Source: FEN-1297 sp964498065
GTDB lineage: Bacteria > Bacteroidota > Ignavibacteria > Ignavibacteriales > Ignavibacteriaceae
Length of the DNA stretch: 30,307 bases
Direction: 5' to 3'
Assembly (NCBI GenBank): GCA_964498065.1
Contig: CAZCFZ010000045.1
Span: forward strand, 1 to 30,307
Shown here: positions 24,067-30,307 of the stretch, in pieces
Position numbering within the stretch: position 1 is the first letter of the stretch
Layout: the number at the start of each line of letters is the position of its first letter
Notes under the pieces: model-generated
The model's database searches: none
The model's input: only the letters and a program-made list of their open reading frames with translations
Told to the model about the DNA's origin: nothing
Position numbers and translations under genes: made by a program

Positions 24067-24519
24067 TCAGCGCATGTTGTAGTTTTTATCAGTATGTTTT
24101 TGTAAGTAATAATCAAATGATAGATTACCCGGACCATAAAATAAAAAGAATAACAATAAGGCAAAAATTAATACGGAATATAAAATTTGTGAATTCAGTG
24201 CAAATAAATTTTTATGTAAATCCAAAAAAATCATGGAGCCCACAAGTGCGGGGATCTCAAACAAAACGGCTATTCTTGTAAACAGCCCGAGTGCAATAGC
24301 CAGGCCGCAGGCTATATATCCGCCTATTACATAATGGGCAATTGCATAATGTACTACCCAATATCTGCTGCTTTCAATTATAGTAATTACCTGATCTTTA
24401 TTAACAACATATGCTATCCCTTTTGTTATTAATATTAGTCCGAGTATAATTCTTAAATACTCCAGCCATTTAGGGTGATGCCTATCGGCCCATTGCTCAA
24501 TCTTAATAGCTGTACTCAT
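24067..24519 (-). CDS. DoxX-family inner-membrane protein (copy 2)
   Basis: 150 residues, four hydrophobic segments. The N-terminus (IEQWADRHHPKWLEYLRIILGL) is nearly the same as that of copy 1, while the middle (VIGGYIACGLAIALGLFTRIAV) and tail (YGPGNLSFDYYLQKH) are diverged but alignable. The shared cytoplasmic WAD-(R/H)HHP motif before the first helix is unusual enough to suggest a common partner or metal-binding role for the paired His residues (inference). The sequence GGGGAGG precedes the ATG. 213 bp separate the two copies, so cotranscription is possible but not certain. Confidence 0.82.
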   Translation of the reverse strand: MSTAIKIEQWADRHHPKWLEYLRIILGLILITKGIAYVVNKDQVITIIESSRYWVVHYAIAHYVIGGYIACGLAIALGLFTRIAVLFEIPALVGSMIFLDLHKNLFALNSQILYSVLIFALLLFFLFYGPGNLSFDYYLQKHTDKNYNMR

Positions 24520-24831
24520 AAAGCCTCCCCGCTAATTTATTCCCGAATTGAATTGTTTTTAGCTAATTATTTTAATGGAATCTATGAAATATTTTTGTAA
24601 TTAGAAAGAATTATTTTTATAAATAATTATTCCGTTGTTATATGTATTTTATATTTTTTTATAAAACAACAATTTATAAGCATTCGTAATTAACCGATTT
24701 TTCGTAAAAATTTTTATTAGTACTCTTAAATTTACCTCTTAGTTTGCTTGTTACTTATTCAGACAAGCCCAATCTTAGTTCAGATTAGGAACATGATTTT
24801 GTACGGATTAATTATAATATAATTTTTTTCT
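24520..24831. other. Intergenic region, 312 bp, no gene seen
   Basis: Very AT-rich. An 8-bp AT stem (AATTATTT/AAATAATT) with a 4-base loop lies at 24609-24628. No coding frame and no G+C-containing terminator hairpin was found. It separates the stop of the MgtC-like gene from the start of DoxX copy 2, both on the minus strand, so it should contain a promoter for the latter. Confidence 0.5.
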
Positions 24832-26070
24832 TTAGAGGAGAATAACCGGAATATGCAGCAATGCCCAAATTCCATAGAGCAAATATGTTTTCTTCTGCTC
24901 GTGTTTGGCCTGCACCGCAAAATATATGGCTTTGATAATCGTATTGCTCATCATTGCAACAATAATGGCCGATACGATTATATGCTCAATCGGCTGCGAC
25001 TGCCGAACCAACGATAAAATAAAAGGATCGATGTCCGTTACTCCTACTAGTGCGGAAAGAATTATCAGGCCGGCATTTCCCAAAAACTTTTTTACTAGAA
25101 TTGTAATCACGGAAAGCACAACAAAGAGTATTGCGAAGATTATTGCCGGCTTAATTTCAAAGGGATTTTGCAAAGTTGATACTTGATGCTGCCCGGGCGT
25201 TTGTGCCGTTGGTTTAATTGTAAAAGCAATAATTACTCCGATTATAGTTAAGATTATAAGCTTCCACCATAACACATGTATAATTCCCGGATTTATTATC
25301 CAAATAATAACCAGAATTCTTAAATACATTATACTGCTTGCCAGTATAGATGCCTGAAGCGCATTAGATCCCTGCTCAGGATTGTTTTTAGCAATTCTGC
25401 CCACAGCAATACTTACAGCAGTACTAGATACCATTCCGCCCATTAAACCCGATACCCATAAACCAACCTTCCCGCCGAATTTTTTCATTAGAAAATAGCC
25501 GATAAATCCGATTGTTGATACCATTATAACTATTTGCCATATATGCGTGGGATTTAAATTGAATTGAGTATAATCTTTATCTGGAAGAGCGGGGAAAATA
25601 ATTAAGGTAACAACTAAGAATTTTAATACGGCGAGAAACTCGGATTTATTTAATTTCTCCACATAACTTTCAAGCTCGGATTTTTCTGATAGAAGAATTG
25701 TAGTTACAATTCCCAGCGCCATTGCAACCCACACATCGGCAAGTAATGATAATGCACCTATTACAAATGTTAGAAGCGCAGAGACCTCACTTGTCCAGCC
25801 TACCCTTCCTTCCTTCATTTTGCCGAGATATTCCATTACTACAAGTGCGGCAATAGAAATCATTCCAACCGGGATGGCCATTGTTACATTTATATGATAT
25901 AGCCAGCCGCATCCGAAACCAAATAAGCTTATTATTGTGTAGGTTCTAACACCGGCAAAGATTTTACCTTTACGTTCGGTGCTTGCGCTTTCCCTTTCCA
26001 AACCTATAAGAAAGCCGAGCGCTAAAGCGATAATAAATCTAAGCTCGTTGCTCCATTCGAAAGAATTCAT
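24832..26070 (-). CDS. MgtC/SapB family membrane protein with DUF4010 domain
   Basis: 412 residues with about 11 hydrophobic segments. Residues 1-140 are an MgtC/SapB-type domain: FIIALALGFLIGLERE, GVRTYTIISLFGFGCGWL, ALVVMEYLGKMKEG. Residues about 170-400 are DUF4010: FGGKVGLWVSGLMGGMVSST, VSIAVGRIAKNNPEQ, ILSALVGVTDIDPFILSL. MgtC itself is a virulence- and Mg2+-linked inner-membrane protein. The longer DUF4010 fusion is widespread in free-living bacteria with no proven transport substrate. The ribosome-binding site is weak. It is a single gene with gaps on both sides (312 and 232 bp), and no Mg2+-sensing leader was recognised. Confidence 0.85.
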   Translation of the reverse strand: MNSFEWSNELRFIIALALGFLIGLERESASTERKGKIFAGVRTYTIISLFGFGCGWLYHINVTMAIPVGMISIAALVVMEYLGKMKEGRVGWTSEVSALLTFVIGALSLLADVWVAMALGIVTTILLSEKSELESYVEKLNKSEFLAVLKFLVVTLIIFPALPDKDYTQFNLNPTHIWQIVIMVSTIGFIGYFLMKKFGGKVGLWVSGLMGGMVSSTAVSIAVGRIAKNNPEQGSNALQASILASSIMYLRILVIIWIINPGIIHVLWWKLIILTIIGVIIAFTIKPTAQTPGQHQVSTLQNPFEIKPAIIFAILFVVLSVITILVKKFLGNAGLIILSALVGVTDIDPFILSLVRQSQPIEHIIVSAIIVAMMSNTIIKAIYFAVQAKHEQKKTYLLYGIWALLHIPVILL

Positions 26071-26302
26071 TCTTAGAGAAAAAATAATGAGAAAAAAATA
26101 AGTTAAGCTGTCTTCCGAAGAATTTCTTTACTAAAATAACAAATGAAATTCAAATTTCAATAAATTTTTATTCGTGTAAATAAAACAATATTAACATGAA
26201 TAATTCTTTTACCGGCCGCTCGAGTGTTATAAAAATAAAGATCCTTAAACACCAAGCGGTAATTTGTATTGAATTTCTAAAAGAGGAATTGTAGAAAAAT
26301 TA

Positions 26303-26755
26303 TTATCGAGGAAGCTTTCCGAATACTCCGTTTACAAACCTATGAGCTTTATGAAAAAAAGCTGCAGGTTCTGAGAACATCAAAATACATTCTCCGTAAA
26401 CCGCATTAATTTTATTTTCGCTGCAATACGATACCGCTGTTTCGGATTCTGCCCCTTGCTGCATCCAAATATTATTAATACCTACCGAAGCTGCTTCTTT
26501 AACCGTTTTTTCCGTTATATAAGGCGGTACAACTAAAACAGCTCCTTCCACTTTGCCGGCTAATGTTTGTAAGTTCGGATAACATTTTTCTCCGTTAAAG
26601 TCCGTAATATTCGGATTAACCGGAAATACTTCGTATCCTTTACTTTTCAGCTCCTTAAATACAACATTTCCGAATTTCTTTGTATTTCTTGATACACCGA
26701 CTATTGCAAGTTTTTTAACCGAAAGGAAATCATTTATGCTCTTCCTGGTTACCAT
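26303..26755 (-). CDS. CoA-binding domain protein (YccU-like Rossmann fold)
   Basis: 150 residues covering a single CoA-binding Rossmann domain: VKKLAIVGVSRNTKKFGNVV (nucleotide-binding loop), KGYEVFPVNPN, GAVLVVPPYITEKTVKEAAS, INNIWMQQGAESE, and a final GECILMF where many relatives have NRCPM. The domain is known to bind CoA in succinyl-CoA synthetase, while stand-alone versions have no settled function. AGGAG lies 11 bp before the ATG. The DUF4199 gene ends 17 bp upstream on the same strand, so the two are likely cotranscribed although their roles do not suggest a shared pathway. Confidence 0.85.
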   Translation of the reverse strand: MVTRKSINDFLSVKKLAIVGVSRNTKKFGNVVFKELKSKGYEVFPVNPNITDFNGEKCYPNLQTLAGKVEGAVLVVPPYITEKTVKEAASVGINNIWMQQGAESETAVSYCSENKINAVYGECILMFSEPAAFFHKAHRFVNGVFGKLPR

Positions 26756-26772
26756 AATATTTATACTCCTAC

Positions 26773-27294
26773 CTAAATAATTAATGTCCTATTGTGATTT
26801 TTCTTCAACATCATTGAAAGTGTAAAGGAAATTATAAATCCGCTTGTTATCAGGCCGAGAATTCCGAATAATAATTGATTAATATAACTAAACATAAATT
26901 TTAATTGTTCTATTTCTGAAATGAACTTCTCTCCTGTTTTCTCCCTCGTTATTATTTTTCCCTTTTGATATGCAATACTAAGGTCGAAGTATTTGGAATT
27001 AATTAAATTAAAATAGATTATCAGATAAAAGGTAAATATTATTGACGCAATCAGTGAAATCATCAATCCCACTCTTATTCCACAACCAAGGGAAATATAA
27101 CCCCCCTTTTCTTTATCTCTCTTTTCTTTAATGCCCAGATAAAGCGTTACAAGAGGGATAATAACCACAAAGTAAATTGTATACTCTCCTATATACATTT
27201 TATTTGAATGGAAACCCAACAAAAATTCTGTCAAATGCCAAAGACAAATTATTAATCCTGTAATAATTCCATATTTTATTTCTGTCTTCAACAT
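26773..27294 (-). CDS. DUF4199 family membrane protein
   Basis: 173 residues with four membrane helices (about 9-27, 37-54, 73-95 and 133-160). The family features are the KYGIITGLIICLWHL start, then YIGEYTIYFVVIIPLVTLYLGIKEKRD, and the Gly-rich YISLGCGIRVGLMISLIASI. DUF4199 is largely a Bacteroidota family of unknown function. It is probably the first gene of a pair with the CoA-binding gene 17 bp downstream. Confidence 0.78.
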   Translation of the reverse strand: MLKTEIKYGIITGLIICLWHLTEFLLGFHSNKMYIGEYTIYFVVIIPLVTLYLGIKEKRDKEKGGYISLGCGIRVGLMISLIASIIFTFYLIIYFNLINSKYFDLSIAYQKGKIITREKTGEKFISEIEQLKFMFSYINQLLFGILGLITSGFIISFTLSMMLKKNHNRTLII

Positions 27295-27691
27295 AAAATT
27301 ATTATTGTATAATTATTATTTTTTTAATTATTCCTATGAATTCCCTATTAACAATTTTTCAAATAGTTAATATTACTTAAGCAAAGAAGTTTTTATTAAT
27401 TTGAAAAATTTGAAAGTTTCCCCTTTTCTTTGCCCGTATTTCATTTTAATTATAATTAGTTATATAAATTAAAAATTCACCTTTAATATACAAATTTAAT
27501 TTAAATTTATGCTAATTAGACCAAAATCCCGTTAATTGAAAAATTTCCCTCTCGGCTGATTAAATTTTATTGAGATATTCTCAGAATTCTTAGAATCCGG
27601 AATTGAAAGGTTAGATTAAATTAAAAATAGAATCTGAATTCTTGCGGGGGTCATGAGATGGCGGCATACGATTTTAATTTTACACATCCAT
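27295..27691. other. Intergenic region, 397 bp, no gene seen
   Basis: AT-rich, lying between the stop of dnaA and the start of the DUF4199 gene, both on the minus strand. An AT-only hairpin (AAATTTA/TAAATTT) is present near 27495. There is no convincing terminator for dnaA and no coding frame. Confidence 0.45.
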
Positions 27692-29098
27692 TTATGAACA
27701 CGTTAACTCTATTGTATTCCTCAAAGAATCTATTGTTTCCTTTAACTGCTTATCGGTACCCTTTAAGTTTTCAATTGCGGTATACGCATGAATTACGGTA
27801 GAATGATCCCTTCCGCCGAAATGAAGTCCTATTGTCTTAAGTGAAGATTTTGTCATTTCTTTGGATAAATACATAGCAATCTGCCTGGCCATTACTATTT
27901 CTTTTTTTCTAGTTTTGTCGCGTATTTTATTTTCATCTATCATAAAATATTCGCAAACAACTTTGGTTATACTTTCTATATTGATATTTACTTTTCTATC
28001 TGTGGCAATTTCTTTTACGGTTTTCTTTGCCAAATCGAGATTAATATCTTTTGAACTTAAGGATGCATTGGCAAGCAGTTTAATTAAACAGCCTTCCAGC
28101 TCTCTTATATTTGAAGTTATATTATTTGCTATATATTCAAGAATTTCATTCGATACCGTCATTCCGTAATCTTCTGATTTTCGTTTCAAAATAGCAATCC
28201 TCGTTTCGAGATCAGGGGGCTGAATATCGGCAGTTAATCCCCATTGAAATCTGGAAATTAATCTTTCATCCAATCCTTTAAGATCTTTCGGCGGCTTATC
28301 GCTTGAAAGAATTATTTGTTTTCTTGACTGGTGAAGCGTATTAAAAATATGAAAAAACAGATCCTGTGTTTTTTCTTTCCCGATTAAGAACTGTATATCA
28401 TCTATTATTAACACATCCATTTTCCTGTAAAAACCGGAAAATTCATTTACGGTATTGGATTGAATTGCTTCAACAAATTCTACCGTAAAAATATCTGAGG
28501 ATAAATAAATAACCCTTTTCTCGGGAAAGTTCTGAAGAATTTTGTTTCCGATTGCTTGAACTAAATGAGTTTTACCCAACCCTACTCCGCCATAAACAAA
28601 TAACGGATTAAATGAAGTTCCTCCCGGATTATCGCTAATTGCTCCGGCAGCAGCTCTTGCTAATTGATTTCCTTCTCCTTTAATAAAGTTATCAAATGTA
28701 TACCGTGGGTTAAGATAAGATTCAAATTCTTGCTGTGGTTTATTTTGTACTGCAGTATCTGGCTGTACTGCCGATGATTCCGTATCCTGAGAAGGATCAT
28801 CATCTTCAGTTTCTTTCTCCTCGGATATTACATATGCAAGCTTTGCATTAACCCCCAGCACTTCGTGGATTGTTTTGTTTATCAGCGTATTATAATGTTC
28901 ATCAATCCACTCCCAGAAAAATTGACTCGGTAGTTGAACTTTCAAAATAGAGTTTTCAAGCCCCACCGGTTTAATCGGAACAAACCAAGTATTAAAGGTC
29001 ATTAAAGTTACATTTTCTTTTATCGCTTTTAGGCACTCTCTCCAGGCAAAAACCGGTTCTTGCATAGATTGTTTTTCAACAAATAGAGAATCTTTCAT
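27692..29098 (-). CDS. dnaA: Chromosomal replication initiator DnaA
   Basis: 468 residues, normal length. DnaA binds the boxes in oriC, oligomerises with ATP and opens the duplex. Domain I (about 15-90, WRECLKAIKENVTLMTFNTW) is followed by an acidic, Gln/Ser-rich linker (92-125). Domain III is the AAA+ ATPase: YTFDNFIKGEGNQLA, Walker A GGVGLGKTH (170-178), Walker B LIIDDIQF (230-237), and the arginine-finger region LDERLISRF (276-284). Domain IV carries the DNA-binding signature GGRDHSTVIHAY (428-439). No Shine-Dalgarno precedes the ATG. A DnaA box lies just 7 bp upstream of it, which suggests autoregulation (inference). It is divergent from rpmH across oriC. Confidence 0.97.
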   Translation of the reverse strand: MKDSLFVEKQSMQEPVFAWRECLKAIKENVTLMTFNTWFVPIKPVGLENSILKVQLPSQFFWEWIDEHYNTLINKTIHEVLGVNAKLAYVISEEKETEDDDPSQDTESSAVQPDTAVQNKPQQEFESYLNPRYTFDNFIKGEGNQLARAAAGAISDNPGGTSFNPLFVYGGVGLGKTHLVQAIGNKILQNFPEKRVIYLSSDIFTVEFVEAIQSNTVNEFSGFYRKMDVLIIDDIQFLIGKEKTQDLFFHIFNTLHQSRKQIILSSDKPPKDLKGLDERLISRFQWGLTADIQPPDLETRIAILKRKSEDYGMTVSNEILEYIANNITSNIRELEGCLIKLLANASLSSKDINLDLAKKTVKEIATDRKVNINIESITKVVCEYFMIDENKIRDKTRKKEIVMARQIAMYLSKEMTKSSLKTIGLHFGGRDHSTVIHAYTAIENLKGTDKQLKETIDSLRNTIELTCS

Positions 29099-29552
29099 AT
29101 AAATTTATCAACATTAGAAAATTTAAAAAAATTATTAAAATATTGTTATTTTAAGATAATTAATAATCTATAGAAAAGTTATCAACACCTTGCCAACATT
29201 AAATATCGTCCCGTAATTGATTGTTATTCAACAAGTTAGGCATTTCTTTTTAAATTATTCACAAAAAATATAATTCAAAGAAAGTTTTTGGGGGAGAGCT
29301 TTATTGTGAAACATTTTCACGGAAAATAGTTATCCACAACATATTCACACTATTTTTAGTCACCTATCCCGAATAAAAAATAGGAACTAAATCACTGTAG
29401 TGCAAATTAATTCTTTAAAAAAAATAAAAATATTTTTCTTTCTTCTATTAAATTAATCATTTGTAAAAAGGTGTGTATAAATAGAGATTATTATGTTGTT
29501 AATTTGTTCATTATTGTTTAATTTTGTAATCTTTTGATTAAAGGAGTACAAA
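29099..29552. other. oriC: Chromosomal replication origin (oriC)
   Basis: A 454-bp intergenic region between divergent dnaA and rpmH. It contains DnaA boxes TTATCAACA (29105-29113), TTATCAACA (29179-29187), TTATTCACA (29255-29263) and TTATCCACA (29330-29338), all on the plus strand. A near-box ATATTCACA lies 11 bp further (29341-29349), and an opposite-strand box TGTGTATAA at 29472-29480. The first four start 74, 76 and 75 bp apart. Between the near-box and the inverted box, 29401-29465 is almost pure A/T and is the likely unwinding element. The location beside dnaA, rpmH and rnpA is the classic one. Confidence 0.85.
29496..29526 (+). promoter_or_regulatory. Candidate Bacteroidota-type promoter for rpmH-rnpA-yidD
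   Basis: TAATTTTG at 29519-29526 fits the TAnnTTTG -7 element described for Bacteroidota, with TTG at 29496-29498 in the -33 region (20 bp between them). The rpmH start lies 26 bp downstream. Other genes in the window do not show this motif clearly, so the assignment is tentative. Confidence 0.35.
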
Positions 29553-29699
29553 ATGAAACGGACTTTCCAGCCGAGTAATAGGAAAAGGAAAAATAAGCAC
29601 GGTTTTAGAGAAAGAATGAAATCTAAAAACGGCAGAAGAGTACTTGCTCGAAGAAGAGCTAAAGGAAGAAAAAAACTAACAGTAAGCGACGAGAAATAG
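29553..29699 (+). CDS. rpmH: Ribosomal protein bL34
   Basis: 48 residues, starting MKRTFQPSNRKRKNKHGFRE and continuing RMKSKNGRRVLARRRAKGRK, an almost complete match to the bL34 signature (T-F-QPS-RKR-KHGFR-RM-T-GR-VL-RRR-KGR). It is a small basic protein of the large ribosomal subunit. The ribosome-binding sequence AAAGGAG sits 8 bp before the ATG. It is first in the rpmH-rnpA-yidD run, and the rnpA start lies 5 bp after its stop. The C-terminal tail KLTVSDEK is a few residues longer than in E. coli, as is common in this phylum. Confidence 0.97.
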   Translation: MKRTFQPSNRKRKNKHGFRERMKSKNGRRVLARRRAKGRKKLTVSDEK

Positions 29700-29704
29700 C
29701 CCCT

Positions 29705-30103
29705 TTGAAACGTTATGGCCTTTCTGCTAAAGAAAGAGTAAAAAGCAAAAAAGACTTTGATAAAATTTTTAGTTCGGGCAAAATGCTTTATTCGTCAAGC
29801 AAATTAATCAAGGCCGTTTATATAGTTGAAAAGGAAGGTGAAAATAAAGGGGTTCGCATCGCGGTTGCGGTTAGTAAAAGATTAGGAATTGCTGTATGGA
29901 GAAATCGGATTAAAAGACTTATAAAAGAATCCTACAGATTAAATAAAGAAATCTTACTTGATATCTGTTCAAAAAAAAATATCTTACTGAAGATAGTTTT
30001 TTCACCTAATTTTCTTAACGAAAAAGATAATAAAAATATAATGCTGATAGATTTAATGCCCAGTGTTGTGGATTTAATGATAAAGCTAAGAAGTATTTTG
30101 TAA
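29705..30103 (+). CDS. rnpA: Ribonuclease P protein component
   Basis: 132 residues. The protein subunit helps RNase P RNA cleave tRNA 5' leaders. Visible: GLSAKERVKSKKDFDKIFSSG (N-terminal helix and strand), then VRIAVAVSKRLGIAVWRNRIKRLIKESYR, which holds the diagnostic RNR-x-KR motif. The start is TTG (29705); the next in-frame Met would remove the conserved KERVKSKKDF segment, so TTG is preferred. Five bp separate it from rpmH, and its stop codon shares a base with the yidD start (TAATG). The C-terminal 30 residues (NEKDNKNIMLIDLMPSVVDL) are an extension with no motif. Confidence 0.94.
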   Translation: MKRYGLSAKERVKSKKDFDKIFSSGKMLYSSSKLIKAVYIVEKEGENKGVRIAVAVSKRLGIAVWRNRIKRLIKESYRLNKEILLDICSKKNILLKIVFSPNFLNEKDNKNIMLIDLMPSVVDLMIKLRSIL

Positions 30104-30307
30104 TGAGGAGAATATTTGTATTTATAATAAGATTGTATCAGAAATTAATTTCGCCTCTGTTTCCGCCGTCATGTAGATTTTACCCTACCTGTTCCGAATA
30201 TGCTGTACAGGCTTTTACCAAGTATGGTATATTTAAAGGAGGGGTTAAAGCTGTGTGGAGAATTTTAAGATGTAATCCTTTTAATAAAGGGGGCTACGAC
30301 CCCGTTG
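30103..30307 (+). CDS. yidD: Membrane protein insertion efficiency factor YidD, runs off the window
   Basis: 68 residues are visible, with the typical sequence LYQKLISPLFPPSCRFYPTC, SEYAVQAFTKYGIFKGG, VWRILRCNPFNKGGYDPV. The three conserved Cys (SCRFYPTC and RCNPF) are all present. YidD is a small inner-membrane-associated protein that aids YidC-dependent insertion. The ATG overlaps the rnpA stop by one base, which means translational coupling. The protein is nearly complete at GGYDPV (usual length 70-85). yidC would be expected next. Confidence 0.95.
   Translation, partial: MRRIFVFIIRLYQKLISPLFPPSCRFYPTCSEYAVQAFTKYGIFKGGVKAVWRILRCNPFNKGGYDPV

Noticed and set aside
24609..24628. AT-only hairpin considered as a terminator
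   Set aside because: The stem has no G or C pairs and no T run follows on either strand, so it would be too weak.
29439..29447. DnaA-trio-like string TAGAAGAAA on the minus strand
   Set aside because: It lies 24 bases from the nearest DnaA box, whereas trios normally follow a box closely, and only three units fit.

Overview
The window looks like a metagenome-style scaffold from the Ignavibacteria/Ignavibacteriales side of the Bacteroidota-Chlorobiota group. The basis is AT-rich DNA, secreted proteins ending in the type IX secretion (T9SS) type A sorting domain (NYPNPFNP ... KKMILLK), mature N-termini that begin with Gln, and the DUF4199 and DUF4010/MgtC families. No rRNA is present, so the placement is inference. 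Three runs of exactly 100 N (2685-2784, 20781-20880, 22984-23083) are scaffold gaps of unknown true size. Each cuts a gene, and gene order across them is only as good as the scaffolding.

Layout. (1) 34-18126 is an island of eight plus-strand genes for secreted repeat proteins, nearly all predicted beta-propellers: BNR/Asp-box types, YCF48-like types, GG-F-IGDSTRN repeats, KYD-GNL-W repeats and a 44-residue repeat. Each has a signal peptide and a T9SS sorting domain. A sugar-phosphate transferase (14645-15358) sits inside the island. (2) 15359-15900 and 18127-18804 are gene-poor and hold wreckage: a tail of a sorting domain, a long inverted repeat and a frameshifted IS630-like transposase N-terminus. 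(3) 18805 to the gap is a right-handed beta-helix secreted protein whose C-terminus is missing. (4) 20881-21945 (minus) is a HipA-like kinase overlapping a DUF3037 gene. (5) 22140-27294 is a mixed block: a carboxypeptidase-regulatory-domain surface protein, an unknown secreted protein, two DoxX paralogues, an MgtC/DUF4010 membrane protein, a CoA-binding protein and a DUF4199 protein. (6) 27692-30307 is the chromosome-origin locus: dnaA (minus), an intergenic oriC, then rpmH, rnpA and yidD (plus).

How it fits together. The first 18 kb is a set of exported surface or secreted proteins whose sorting domains have visibly been copied, slipped and deleted. The transferase could supply the priming step for a surface glycan, possibly the kind that anchors T9SS cargo, but that link is inference. 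The most distinctive structural signal is the origin: four same-strand DnaA boxes lie 74, 76 and 75 bp apart between dnaA and rpmH, followed by an AT-rich stretch. No CRISPR array, tRNA, complete insertion sequence or known defence system was seen. The kinase/DUF3037 pair is the nearest thing to an incompletely described system.
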